64,000 nucleotides of DNA from Merdimonas faecis (GTDB lineage Bacteria > Bacillota > Clostridia > Lachnospirales > Lachnospiraceae). A program made the position numbers and the translations under genes. The notes under the pieces were generated by a model that was not told the origin of the DNA, did not search any database, and saw only the letters and a program-made list of their open reading frames with translations. Numbering within the stretch: the stretch's first letter is position 1; every line of letters starts with the position of its first letter. Of this stretch, positions 8,346 to 16,963 are shown piece by piece. The DNA is taken from NCBI RefSeq assembly GCF_001754075.1, contig NZ_MIEH01000016.1:1-64000 (forward strand). The letters run 5' to 3'.

Positions 8346-9656
8346 TTACGGCGTCTTTGTTTCACATATCTTGGACACGGCGTCCTTAATCCGTCCCAGG
8401 TATGACAGAGAACCAAATGCCAGGATCGCATCCTGGCCGTCTGCTTCGTTCAGTGCAGATGCAACGGCCTCCATAATCCCGGGGCTGGCAGTGACAGGAA
8501 CCTCTTTACCGCAGAACCGCCTCATGGTGTCGGCAAGGACGTCAGCGGAAAGGCTGCGAACCTCATCCGGCAAGGTGACGGTGTGGACGGATTTGGCCAG
8601 TGGAGCCATGATTTTTGCAATCTCTTCATATTCCTTATCCCGGAATACGCCCATGATCAGTATGAGGCGTTTGCCTGGAAAGCAGCGGTGCACCGTCCCT
8701 GCCAGGCAGCGGGCGGCCGCCGGATTGTGAGCGCCGTCGATGAAAAACCAGGGGCTTTCCATAAGACAGGTGAAGCGCCCGAACCACTGAACCTTTTTAA
8801 AGCCTTCCTGAATGGCTCCTTCCGGGATCGTAAGCCCTTGCTTCCTCAGGCTGTCCAGGGTTTCCAGCGCCACAGCGGCGTTGATAGCCTGGTGGCCGCC
8901 GGGGAGCGGAAGGTACAGGCCCTTCTGTTCCCGGTAGTCTATGGTCTGTCCTTTCCAACCCTCCCGAATCTGCCTGATGCACATATCATCCACCTGATGG
9001 AAGGGACAGCCCTTCTGCCGGGCTGTTTCCTTTAAGGCTAAGGCGGCTTCCTCAGGCTGGGGCGCAGAGATTACCTGGCAGCCAGGTTTGATGATCCCGG
9101 CCTTGGTCCGTGCGATCTCTTCGACACTGTTTCCAAGGATTCCCAGATGATCCAGGCTGATAGAGGCAAACACTGCGCACAGAGGAGCGGGGATGATGTT
9201 GGTCGCATCTCCCTCGCCGCCCATACCACATTCCAGGACGACATAATCACAATATGTTTCTTTGAAATATAAAAAAGCTATTGCGGTCTCCACTTCGAAG
9301 ACAGTCGGACTTGGCTTACCGGCTGCTTCCATGCGGGCAATAGCTTGCTGTGCTTTATCAGTCAGTCTGGCAAATGCTTCTTCAGATATCGAGGCGCCGT
9401 CTATCTGAATCCGCTCCAGATAGGAAATCACTGTCGGCGATACATATCTGCCGGTCCGGTATCCCGCTTCGCTTAATACGGATGAAATGTATGCGAGCAC
9501 AGATCCCTTTCCATTGGTTCCGGCGATGTGTATGAACTTCAGATCCTGCTGCGGATCCCCAAGCTCATGCAACAGTTCACGAATCGTATCCAAGCCAAGT
9601 ACACTTCCGTATTTCGACACGTGGTCCAAATATACCCTTGCTTCTTTGTAGGTCAC
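8346..9656 (-). CDS. folC: Bifunctional folylpolyglutamate / dihydrofolate synthase
   Basis: FolC adds glutamate to dihydropteroate and polyglutamylates folates. The Mur-ligase-like P-loop reads HIAGTNGKGSVLAYIS, followed by GRYVSPTV (usually SPHL), VLECGMGGEGDATN and SLDHLGILG. The ADP-binding C-terminal part contains FIDGAHNPAA and MGVFRDKEYE. The GTG at 9656 (VTYKEARVYLD) with GAAGGGA about 11 bp upstream matches family N-termini, giving 436 aa. An ATG at 9701 would add 15 residues without a clear ribosome binding site. It is the first gene of the minus-strand folate operon. Confidence 0.9.
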   Translation of the reverse strand: MTYKEARVYLDHVSKYGSVLGLDTIRELLHELGDPQQDLKFIHIAGTNGKGSVLAYISSVLSEAGYRTGRYVSPTVISYLERIQIDGASISEEAFARLTDKAQQAIARMEAAGKPSPTVFEVETAIAFLYFKETYCDYVVLECGMGGEGDATNIIPAPLCAVFASISLDHLGILGNSVEEIARTKAGIIKPGCQVISAPQPEEAALALKETARQKGCPFHQVDDMCIRQIREGWKGQTIDYREQKGLYLPLPGGHQAINAAVALETLDSLRKQGLTIPEGAIQEGFKKVQWFGRFTCLMESPWFFIDGAHNPAAARCLAGTVHRCFPGKRLILIMGVFRDKEYEEIAKIMAPLAKSVHTVTLPDEVRSLSADVLADTMRRFCGKEVPVTASPGIMEAVASALNEADGQDAILAFGSLSYLGRIKDAVSKICETKTP

Positions 9657-9740
9657 GTTCTTTATTTCCCTTCTATGCAATTTTCTTTCGTTGTCCATCA
9701 TATCACTAAAATGAGATTCCTACAAGTAGTTAATGCAGAT

Positions 9741-9823
9741 GGGGACAGGGGCTTCCTCAAAAAGGGACACCGGCAAATGCGAAAGGGGACGTACACTTTT
9801 GCAAAAAGTGTACGTCCCCTTTC
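9741..9823. repeat. Dispersed REP-like element, copy 2
   Basis: GGGAC motifs end at 9746, 9768 and 9790, exactly 22 bp apart, leading into a perfect hairpin with 20-bp arms and a GCA loop (9781-9823). The element is in the opposite orientation to copies 1, 3 and 5 and sits between cspA and folC. Confidence 0.85.
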
Positions 9824-9833
9824 GACCATGAAA

Positions 9834-9859
9834 AGACCGACAGCGCCTGCTGCCGGTCT
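9834..9859 (-). terminator. Probable terminator downstream of the cold-shock gene
   Basis: On the minus strand AGACCGGCAGC pairs with GCTGTCGGTCT (one mismatch, 4-nt loop) and is followed by TTTT. It lies 109 bp past the csp stop codon. Confidence 0.55.
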
Positions 9860-9967
9860 CAGCCATAATCTTAATTTTAGTGTATTGCTTTTAAATATCT
9901 AAATCAATGCTGCTTTGCTTTATATATTATAAAAGGTACATTCAAATCATGATTACCGCCCAGGGAA

Positions 9968-10165
9968 TTAAAGTTTTGTCACGTTTACTGCCTGAGGTCC
10001 CTTTGCGCCTTCAGTTACGTCGTACTCTACTTCCTGTCCTTCATCCAGGGTCTTGAAACCTTCCATGTTGAGGCCGGAGTAGTGTACGAATACATCGTTG
10101 CCTGTCTCATCAGAGATGAAACCATAGCCTTTTTGGTTGTTAAACCATTTTACCGTACCTTTCAT
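9968..10165 (-). CDS. cspA: Cold-shock protein (CspA family)
   Basis: A 65-aa single CSD protein that binds single-stranded RNA. It starts [17 protein letters not shown] (RNP1-like KGYGFI) and contains DVFVHYSG, where the usual FVHFSAI is altered to FVHYSGL. The ATG at 10165 with TATGGAGGTATCTAT upstream is preferred over the ATG 14 codons earlier (10207), which has no ribosome binding site and is not in the family. The transcript leader is about 65 nt. Confidence 0.93.
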   Translation of the reverse strand: MKGTVKWFNNQKGYGFISDETGNDVFVHYSGLNMEGFKTLDEGQEVEYDVTEGAKGPQAVNVTKL

Positions 10166-10237
10166 ATAGATACCTCCATAAATAATGAAAAAATTGTAAT
10201 CAGTCATGCCGGAGCATAACTAAAAGAATACGAGGTC

Positions 10238-10266
10238 AGATTAGCATATGTGCGTCTAAAAGTCAA
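10238..10266 (-). promoter_or_regulatory. cspA promoter
   Basis: On the minus strand TTGACT (10266-10261), a 17-bp spacer, then TAATCT (10243-10238). A second TTGACTTTT lies about 20 bp further upstream. Confidence 0.65.
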
Positions 10267-10304
10267 TGGAACAGGGGGCAAAAAGTCAATGAGCCGCAAG
10301 TATC

Positions 10305-10333
10305 TTGACGAATCGTAAGCAAACATGTAAAGT
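10305..10333 (+). promoter_or_regulatory. ptsI promoter
   Basis: TTGACG (10305-10310), 17-bp spacer, TAAAGT (10328-10333), 43 bp before the ptsI start. It is divergent from the cspA promoter. Confidence 0.6.
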
Positions 10334-10375
10334 ATAACTAGCTTTAAAAATGAAGAGATTTTAGAAAAGGATCGA

Positions 10376-12007
10376 ATGCGTATGATAACATTAACGGGGA
10401 AAAAGGTATCAGAGGGGATCGCCATTGGAAAGCTGACTTTTTATAAAAGAGAAGGAAAGGAGATCCGGCGCATCTATGTAAAGGATGTGGAAAAGGAGGT
10501 CCAGAGATTCCAGAAGGCCAGGCAGAAGGCAATTCAGGAATTAAAAGTGCTTTATGATACTGCGGCAAAGGAAGTCGGAGATGCCAATGCCGCCATTTTT
10601 GAGATGCAGCAGACCATTCTGGAAGAGCAGACGCTGGTGGATCGGGTCAACAGTATTATCGTAGAGGATAAACTGAATGCAGAGTATGCTATCCAGACAG
10701 TGATCTCGGAGTATCTATCCAATGAGGATACAGAAAATAAGATTTATACTCCTGGACATGATGTAGATGTAAAAGACGTGGCGAACCGTCTTCTTCGAGT
10801 CCTCTCCAGAAGCTGGAAAGATAAGATGCTGATGGACGAGCCTTTTGTTATGGCGGCCGGAGAATTATATCCCAGTGAGGCAGTACAGCTGGATAAAAAT
10901 AAGGTATTAGGTTTTGTAACCAGATACGGTACGATCAATTCCCATACAGCAGTTCTTGCCCGGACAAAAGGGATTCCGTCCGTGATAGGCCTGGGGGAGG
11001 CCTTGAAAAAGGATTATGACGGTAAGATGATCGTAGTGGATGGTTATGAGGGCAAGGTATATATTGAGCCGGATTATACAACGCTGACGAAAATGAAACA
11101 GAAGCAGGATACAAACGTGACTCATGTCAAAAACCTGGAGCGCCTGAAGGGAAAGGAGAACATTACCCAGAGCGGACAGAGGATTGATATCTGTGCAAAT
11201 ATCGGCACCAGAGAGGATATCGAGAACGTGATCCGCAGTGACGCCGGAGGAATCGGCCTGTTTCGAAGCGAATTCCTTTATATGGAAAACGGGCCAAAGC
11301 TTCCGACTGAGGAGCAGCAGTTTCAGGTTTATAAGCTGGCGGCAGAGTCTATGGGCGTAAAAAAAGTCGTGATCCGTACGGCGGATCTGGGAGGGGAGAA
11401 ACAGGCGGACTGTCTGGACGTAGGCCATGAGTCCAATCCTACCATGGGAATGAGGGGGATCCGGATTTCCCTTGAAAAAGAGGAAGTATTTAAGACCCAG
11501 CTTCGTGCGATCCTTCGTGCATCGGTTTATGGAAATGTATCTATTATGTTTCCAATGATCACGGCTATCGAAGAGGTGACAAGGGCGAAGCTTCTGCTGG
11601 AGACGGCAAAGAGGGAGCTGAAGGCGGAAAAGACGGCCTTCGATGAGGATATCCAGATAGGAGTTATGATCGAGACACCGGCAGCTGTTATGATCAGCGG
11701 AGAACTGGCAAGGGAAGTGGATTTCTTCAGCATCGGAACCAATGACCTGACCCAGTTTACTCTTGGCATGGATCGGACAAATGACAAGCTGGGCAAATTT
11801 TATAACTCACACCATTCGGCGCTGATCAAGATGATCAGGATCGTGGCGAATAATGTACATCTGGAAGGAAAAAAGATCAGCATCTGTGGTGATCTTGCGG
11901 CAGATCTGGATCTGACAGAGACCTTTATCCAGATGGGGATTGACGAGCTGTCCGTAACACCCAACCAGGTGCTGGCGCTCAGGAAGAAGATCCGTGAGAT
12001 TCAGTAG
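10376..12007 (+). CDS. ptsI: Phosphoenolpyruvate-protein phosphotransferase (PTS enzyme I)
   Basis: Enzyme I takes phosphate from PEP and passes it to HPr for sugar uptake. The 543-aa protein has the N-terminal HPr-binding helical part (residues 1-140), the phosphohistidine swivelling region with SHTAVLARTKGIPSV near residue 190 (the active His is in this segment), and a PEP-binding C-terminal barrel with GIGLFRSEFLYM, GMRGIRISL and FSIGTNDLTQFTLGMDR. No HPr gene is beside it. Both the ATG at 10376 and the one at 10382 could be used with AAAAGGA upstream. Confidence 0.95.
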   Translation: MRMITLTGKKVSEGIAIGKLTFYKREGKEIRRIYVKDVEKEVQRFQKARQKAIQELKVLYDTAAKEVGDANAAIFEMQQTILEEQTLVDRVNSIIVEDKLNAEYAIQTVISEYLSNEDTENKIYTPGHDVDVKDVANRLLRVLSRSWKDKMLMDEPFVMAAGELYPSEAVQLDKNKVLGFVTRYGTINSHTAVLARTKGIPSVIGLGEALKKDYDGKMIVVDGYEGKVYIEPDYTTLTKMKQKQDTNVTHVKNLERLKGKENITQSGQRIDICANIGTREDIENVIRSDAGGIGLFRSEFLYMENGPKLPTEEQQFQVYKLAAESMGVKKVVIRTADLGGEKQADCLDVGHESNPTMGMRGIRISLEKEEVFKTQLRAILRASVYGNVSIMFPMITAIEEVTRAKLLLETAKRELKAEKTAFDEDIQIGVMIETPAAVMISGELAREVDFFSIGTNDLTQFTLGMDRTNDKLGKFYNSHHSALIKMIRIVANNVHLEGKKISICGDLAADLDLTETFIQMGIDELSVTPNQVLALRKKIREIQ

Positions 12008-12048
12008 ACATCCAGTAGAACAGACAGTAGAGAGATGAGGGAAAAGGA

Positions 12049-13431
12049 ATGTTAGAGAAAGTATTTAGACTGAAAGAAAATGGAACCAATGCCAGAACAG
12101 AAATTATCGCAGGTATCACTACGTTTATGACAATGGCTTATATCCTGGCGGTAAATCCCAGCGTTCTGGCCGATGCGGGGATGGATCAGGGAGCAGTATT
12201 TACGGCTACGGCACTTGCGGCGCTGATCGGAACGCTTTTGATGGCTTTTTGTGCCAACTATCCTTTTGCACTGGCGCCGGGGATGGGATTAAATGCTTAC
12301 TTCGCCTACACAGTGGTTCTGGGCATGGGCTACCGCTGGGAAGTGGCGCTGACGGCGGTTTTTATCGAAGGTATTATTTTTATAGTATTATCATTGACGA
12401 ATGTGCGGGAAGCAATCTTTAATGCGATCCCCCAGAACCTGAAGGCAGCAGTGAGCGTAGGAATCGGGCTGTTTATTGCGTTTATCGGTTTGCAGAATGC
12501 AAAGATCGTAATCGGAGGTTCCACACTTTTGCAGCTGTTTTCTGTCGAGGGCTATAATGAGGTAAATGGCGTGGAAGCTTCATTCCAGGATGCAGGCATC
12601 ACTGTGCTGCTGGCTGTGATTGGCATCCTGATCACCGGTTTCCTCGTGATCAAAAATGTCAAAGGAAATATCCTTTGGGGAATCCTGATTACATGGATTC
12701 TGGGGATCATCTGCCAGTTTACCGGACTGTATGTTCCAAACCCAGAGCTTGGCTTTTACGGACTACTTCCGGATTTCAGCTCCGGGCTTTCTATTCCAAG
12801 CCTGTCACCGATTTTTGCCAAGCTGGAATTTTCCGGGATCTTCTCTCTGGAGTTCCTGGTGGTAATCTTTGCATTCTTGTTTGTAGATATGTTTGACACC
12901 ATTGGAACCCTGATCGGAGTTTCATCCAAGGCAAATATGCTGGATGAAAATGGAAGGCTTACAAATATCAGAGGGGCGCTGCTGGCGGATGCCATCGCTA
13001 CAACCGCAGGGGCTGTGCTTGGTACCTCTACAACCACGACATTTGTGGAGAGTGCATCAGGAGTATCAGAAGGAGGACGTACGGGTCTTACGGCCGTGAC
13101 CACAGCTATTTTGTTCGGGCTGGCGTTGTTCCTGTCGCCGATCTTCCTGGCAATCCCTTCCTTTGCTACAGCTCCGGCTCTGGTAGTGGTAGGATTCTAT
13201 ATGCTGACCAATGTGGTGAATATTGATTTTAACGATGTTTCCGAGGCGCTGCCCTGTTATATCTGTATCGGGGCAATGCCCTTCTTCTACAGCATTTCCG
13301 AAGGAATCTCCATGGGAGTGATCTCCTATGTGGTGCTGAATGTTATGACAGGGAAGGCAAAGGAGAAGAAAATCAGCCTGCTGATGTATGTGCTGGCAGT
13401 GCTGTTTGTGCTTAAGTATCTTTTCTTATAA
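12049..13431 (+). CDS. NCS2 family purine permease (AzgA/PbuG type)
   Basis: A 460-aa integral membrane transporter with about 12-14 hydrophobic segments. The N-terminal signature TEIIAGITTFMTMAYILAVNP and FALAPGMGLNAYFAYTVV identify the adenine/guanine/hypoxanthine proton symporter branch. FVDMFDTIGTLIGV and TTTFVESASGVSEGGRTGLTAV, the substrate-site segments, are intact. It follows ptsI after 41 bp with AGGGAAAAGGA upstream. The exact purine cannot be told from sequence. Confidence 0.9.
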   Translation: MLEKVFRLKENGTNARTEIIAGITTFMTMAYILAVNPSVLADAGMDQGAVFTATALAALIGTLLMAFCANYPFALAPGMGLNAYFAYTVVLGMGYRWEVALTAVFIEGIIFIVLSLTNVREAIFNAIPQNLKAAVSVGIGLFIAFIGLQNAKIVIGGSTLLQLFSVEGYNEVNGVEASFQDAGITVLLAVIGILITGFLVIKNVKGNILWGILITWILGIICQFTGLYVPNPELGFYGLLPDFSSGLSIPSLSPIFAKLEFSGIFSLEFLVVIFAFLFVDMFDTIGTLIGVSSKANMLDENGRLTNIRGALLADAIATTAGAVLGTSTTTTFVESASGVSEGGRTGLTAVTTAILFGLALFLSPIFLAIPSFATAPALVVVGFYMLTNVVNIDFNDVSEALPCYICIGAMPFFYSISEGISMGVISYVVLNVMTGKAKEKKISLLMYVLAVLFVLKYLFL

Positions 13432-13448
13432 AATCGAATATTTTTATG

Positions 13449-13482
13449 AAGAGCTGCAGGCATTTGTCTGTGGCTCTTTTTA
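13449..13482 (+). terminator. Terminator after the purine permease
   Basis: AAGAGC (13449-13454) pairs with GCTCTT (13473-13478), extended by CAG/CTG inside, followed by TTTTTA. Confidence 0.75.
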
Positions 13483-13605
13483 GATGGGAAAATTACAGGG
13501 CAACCATTTCAGGCAACCTATGCAGGAAGCGATTTGTGTCGTATGGAATCTACTGATACCCTATAGAAATGGCTGATAAATAAGCGGATTTATGATTGAT
13601 ATCAA

Positions 13606-13635
13606 TTGGACAGTGGAAGTCTGCCAGACTAGAAT
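13606..13635 (+). promoter_or_regulatory. Promoter of the first rhodanese lipoprotein
   Basis: TTGGAC (13606-13611), 18-bp spacer, TAGAAT (13630-13635), 31 bp before the start codon. The 120 bp between the previous terminator and this promoter show nothing else recognisable. Confidence 0.55.
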
Positions 13636-13666
13636 ATAAAAGAACATTTAGTTTAGGAGGGTTATC

Positions 13667-14749
13667 ATGAAAAAGAAACTTGTAAGTGTTCTGTTATGTA
13701 CAGCAATGGTAGCATCTCTTGCAGTCGGATGCGGATCAGACACACAGGAAGAGACTGCAGGAGAAAATACTGAAGGCGCAGATGCGGCAGAGGAAGAGTC
13801 TGATGTCCAGGCTGATCCGGTAGATACGAAAAAGGTATATGTAACACCAGATTGGGTTCAGAGCGTGATCGACGGTAATCAGGAAGAATCTTCGGACTAC
13901 GTGATCCTGGAGTGCTCCTGGGGAGAAGAGGAAGACTCTCCGTCCTATACAAAAGGACATGTGCCAGGCGCTTATCATATGAATACCGATAGTGTGGAAT
14001 CTGAAGAAATGTGGAATATCCGCTCGGCAGAAGAGATCGAGCAGCTGCTTTTGGACTACGGGATTACCAAAGACACGACGGTAATCTGCTATGGCGAAGA
14101 CGGGGTAAACTCTGCAGATGACCGTGTAGCCATCGCGTTCCTCTGGGCAGGTGTGGAAAATGTAAAATGTCTGGACGGCGGCCTTGCGGCATGGAATGAT
14201 GCGGGATATGCAACTGAGTCCGAGAGCAATGAGCCGGAAGCAGTGGAAGAATTCGGAACAACGGTACCTGCACATCCTGAATATATTATCAGCATTGATG
14301 ATGTACAGGATAAGCTGGAAAATGACGACAATTTCAAACTGGTAAGTATCCGCAGCGAGGCTGAGTGGCTGGGCGAGACCAGCGGATACAGTTATATTGA
14401 CAGAGCCGGAGAGCCGGAAGGTGCGATCTGGGGACATGATACAGACGACGGATCCTACTGCAACGATGACGGGACTACCGTTGGCGTGGATGTACTGGAA
14501 GGATATCTGGCAGAGTCCGGGGCTTCATTGGATAATGAGCTGGCATTTTACTGCGGAACCGGGTGGAGAGCAGCAATTCCGTTCCTGATCATGTATGAAA
14601 ATGGTTACACCAATATGGAACTGTATGACGGCGGATGGTATCAGTGGCAGATGGATGACAGCAATCCGGTACAGGTAGGTGATCCTGCAAGTGATGACTG
14701 CGTACATACGACAGTAGGCGAGCTGTCTACAGACAAGGCGGCTGAATAA
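13667..14749 (+). CDS. Secreted lipoprotein with two rhodanese domains
   Basis: A 360-aa predicted lipoprotein: basic MKKK start, hydrophobic helix and lipobox LAVGC near residue 22, then an acidic linker. The first rhodanese domain (about 50-185) has VILECSW, GHVPGAYHMNTD and the catalytic-loop Cys in TVICYGEDG. The second (about 200-345) has FKLVSIRSEAEWLG, EGAIWG and AFYCGTGWRA. Both active-site Cys are present, so both domains could carry persulfide (or selenium) outside the cytoplasm. AGGAGG precedes the start. It heads the ArsS-type cluster but a terminator-like stem follows it. Confidence 0.88.
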   Translation: MKKKLVSVLLCTAMVASLAVGCGSDTQEETAGENTEGADAAEEESDVQADPVDTKKVYVTPDWVQSVIDGNQEESSDYVILECSWGEEEDSPSYTKGHVPGAYHMNTDSVESEEMWNIRSAEEIEQLLLDYGITKDTTVICYGEDGVNSADDRVAIAFLWAGVENVKCLDGGLAAWNDAGYATESESNEPEAVEEFGTTVPAHPEYIISIDDVQDKLENDDNFKLVSIRSEAEWLGETSGYSYIDRAGEPEGAIWGHDTDDGSYCNDDGTTVGVDVLEGYLAESGASLDNELAFYCGTGWRAAIPFLIMYENGYTNMELYDGGWYQWQMDDSNPVQVGDPASDDCVHTTVGELSTDKAAE

Positions 14750-14765
14750 AACAGGGAGTAAGGTG

Positions 14766-14798
14766 ATAAGCGCTGCGGATTTTGCGGCGCTTATTTTC
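14766..14798 (+). terminator. Terminator or attenuator after the first rhodanese gene
   Basis: ATAAGCGC (14766-14773) and GCGCTTAT (14787-14794) form a stem with further inner pairing, followed by TTTCC. It lies 16 bp after the rhodanese stop and before the membrane-protein gene, so it may set a high rhodanese to low downstream ratio. Confidence 0.55.
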
Positions 14799-14834
14799 CA
14801 TGGAAAACAGAACAAGCTAAATGAGGACGACAAT

Positions 14835-15269
14835 ATGAAAAAGCTGGGATATGTTCTGATGGTGCTGCTGGAAGCGGCGTCATTGGCAGGTGCATATATA
14901 ATCAATTATTTTACAAACAAGAAAATGGGGATGGCCAGATGGGTAATTTATAAGAACCAGGGGTGGGAGAGAGATTATCCTATGGATACCTTGAAAATGG
15001 CTGTGATGGCAGTGTTGATCCTTCTGACCATCCTTGTATTTTTATTTTTCTTAAAAAGGAAACGGGAAGCAGGAAAGCTTTTGATATCTATGAATGTTGT
15101 GATGATCTTGCTGACACTGCTTTATGTTTCTTATACAGTGATCAGCTCCAGAGAGACCATGAGGGCCTACTATTTTCTGAGCCTTCTGTTTGGGATAGCT
15201 GCGGCTGTTCAGATTTTAAAGACCGGTGCGGCAGTGCTGATGTGTGGGAAGAAATCTGATGAAAAATAA
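14835..15269 (+). CDS. Small four-helix membrane protein of unknown function
   Basis: I do not recognise a family. The 144-aa protein has four hydrophobic segments (about 4-22, 50-70, 78-98 and 108-130) with short charged loops such as FLKRKREAGK. The ATG at 14835 (MKKLGYVLM) with GAGGAC upstream is chosen. An in-frame ATG at 14763 lies within the terminator stem and would add a hydrophilic stretch. It overlaps the next gene by 11 bp, so it belongs to the ArsS-type operon. Confidence 0.65.
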   Translation: MKKLGYVLMVLLEAASLAGAYIINYFTNKKMGMARWVIYKNQGWERDYPMDTLKMAVMAVLILLTILVFLFFLKRKREAGKLLISMNVVMILLTLLYVSYTVISSRETMRAYYFLSLLFGIAAAVQILKTGAAVLMCGKKSDEK

Positions 15270-15966
15270 GAAGTTGTGGATATTTATCGGGATAGTAATC
15301 CTGATCCTGATATTAAATTACATATTTGGGTGGTCCTCCTATCTGGGAGACACTGACAACCTGAAATTTTTAGAAAAAATGGTGCAGGATAATCTTGCGT
15401 TAGCCATAGGAATCTATATGGCTGTTACTATTGTAGGGAGTGTGGTTCTGGCCTTGCCGGGAATCACTTTTGCTATCCTTGCAGGCCTGTTATTCGGACC
15501 GGCCCTTGGAACCATCTGCTGTTCGATAGGGGCTACGGCAGGGGCGGTGCTGGCGTTTGTGGCGGGCAGATTTTTCCTGAAAGACAGCATCAAACCGGCG
15601 GCAATGAAAAATAAGTACCTGAAGAAATGGCTGTTTGACGAATCCGGGAAAAACCAGCTGTTTATCCTGATGATCACGAGGCTGGTGCCCTTGTTTCCGT
15701 ATAATCTCCAGAATTTTGCCTATGGTGTGACGGATATAGGGTTCTGGACATACACGGCAGGATCTTTTGTGTTTATGCTGCCTGGAACAGCAATGTATAC
15801 AATCGGGACAGCCGGGATTGCAGATGAGAAGAACCGGGTGCTGTATATCGGAATTGCAGTCATCTTGGCGGCGGTTGTCCTCGGAATTGGATTTTATTTT
15901 AAGAAACGATATGTAGAGGACAAAGCAGGAGGAAAGGATGGGACAAAAAGTGAAGAAGCAGGTTAA
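15259..15966 (+). CDS. TVP38/TMEM64 family membrane protein (first copy)
   Basis: A 235-aa polytopic protein of the SNARE-associated/DedA-like superfamily. An N-terminal helix is followed by the core with PGITFAILAGLLFGPALGT and a re-entrant ITRLVPLFPYNLQNFAYG segment, which matches the conserved R-x-x-P-x-x-P of the family. Members move lipids or small ions across membranes; the substrate here is unknown. The start at 15259 has GGAAG upstream and overlaps the previous gene. It overlaps the Fe-S protein gene by 29 bp. Confidence 0.88.
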   Translation: MKNKKLWIFIGIVILILILNYIFGWSSYLGDTDNLKFLEKMVQDNLALAIGIYMAVTIVGSVVLALPGITFAILAGLLFGPALGTICCSIGATAGAVLAFVAGRFFLKDSIKPAAMKNKYLKKWLFDESGKNQLFILMITRLVPLFPYNLQNFAYGVTDIGFWTYTAGSFVFMLPGTAMYTIGTAGIADEKNRVLYIGIAVILAAVVLGIGFYFKKRYVEDKAGGKDGTKSEEAG

Positions 15967-16963
15967 ATATGCAGATGCAGAAGCCTGCGTTCATTGTCAT
16001 CTTTGCCGGAACCATTGTGCGTTTCTGGGGAAATACGGGATTGATATCGGAGATACAGAGCGGCTGAAAGAGCTTGCTTATCACTGCTTTCTGTGCGGGA
16101 GGTGTACGGAAGTCTGTCCGAAAGGAATTGACGGACGGCAGGTCATCCTGAATATGCGGCAAAAAGAGGTCAGAGAGAATGGCGGCAGAGTCCCGGAAAA
16201 GGGATATGGGATGCTTTTGTGGGAGAAAAGGGATTATCGGTTCCGCAATGAAAAGAATATCAGGGGAAAAAGTATACTTTTTCCCGGCTGTAATTTTCCT
16301 TCTTTTTTTCCGGAAACCACCCGGTATCTGGCGGAGATCCTTGCCAGGGAGGCGGGGATGGGAATTCTTTTCGATTGTTGTGGAAAACCGGTAGCAGAGC
16401 TTGGAATGGAAGACGAAGAGAGACGGATCATCAGGCAGCTGGATCAGCGGTTGAAAGAAAAAGGGATAGAAGAAGTGGTGACGATGTGCCCCAACTGCTA
16501 TCATTTCCTGAAAGGGCGTCTTTCCATAGAGGTTAAGACAGTTTACCGGAAACTTCACGAACTGGGACTGGGGAAAAAGATTGCGGAAAAAGCAGTGATC
16601 TTTCCGCCATGTCCGGATCGGGAAGAGAAAGAGATGCTCAGAGATATCTGTTACTTTCTCTCCGGAGAGCCAGACGTCCTGGAAGGAGTACAGTGCTGTG
16701 GGCTGGGCGGATGTGCAGGTGTAAAAGAGCCGGAGCTTGCCGGAAAGATGCCGCAGGGACTGGAAGACTCGAAATCTTTCTTTACATACTGTGCTTCCTG
16801 CAGCGGCAGCCTGACTAGAAAAGGATATAGAAATGCCAGCCATATCCTGCCTGAGATCCTGGGGAGAACAGAGCGTCCGGACGTAAAGAAATCGGTTCTG
16901 AACCGAATAAAGGCAGGATGCTGGAAGGAGAAAAGTTATGAAAAAAGAAAAAACATGGGTTAA
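15938..16963 (+). CDS. CCG-domain Fe-S oxidoreductase subunit
   Basis: A 341-aa protein resembling GlpC/HdrB-type electron carriers. The N-terminal part has two 4Fe-4S motifs: CVHCHLCRNHC (near 17) and CFLCGRCTEVCPKG (near 50). Two cysteine-rich CCG-type regions follow: FPGCN.. with FDCCGKP and MCPNCYHF, then FPPCP.. with VQCCGLGGC and CASCSGSL. These bind a noncubane or 4Fe-4S cluster used for disulfide or sulfur chemistry. Genes on both sides overlap it and both code TVP38 proteins, suggesting a membrane-linked redox role. Confidence 0.85.
   Translation: MGQKVKKQVKYADAEACVHCHLCRNHCAFLGKYGIDIGDTERLKELAYHCFLCGRCTEVCPKGIDGRQVILNMRQKEVRENGGRVPEKGYGMLLWEKRDYRFRNEKNIRGKSILFPGCNFPSFFPETTRYLAEILAREAGMGILFDCCGKPVAELGMEDEERRIIRQLDQRLKEKGIEEVVTMCPNCYHFLKGRLSIEVKTVYRKLHELGLGKKIAEKAVIFPPCPDREEKEMLRDICYFLSGEPDVLEGVQCCGLGGCAGVKEPELAGKMPQGLEDSKSFFTYCASCSGSLTRKGYRNASHILPEILGRTERPDVKKSVLNRIKAGCWKEKSYEKRKNMG

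Noticed and set aside
10166-10207. A longer cold-shock protein with 14 extra N-terminal residues
   Set aside because: The upstream ATG has no ribosome binding site and CspA proteins start at MKGTVKW.
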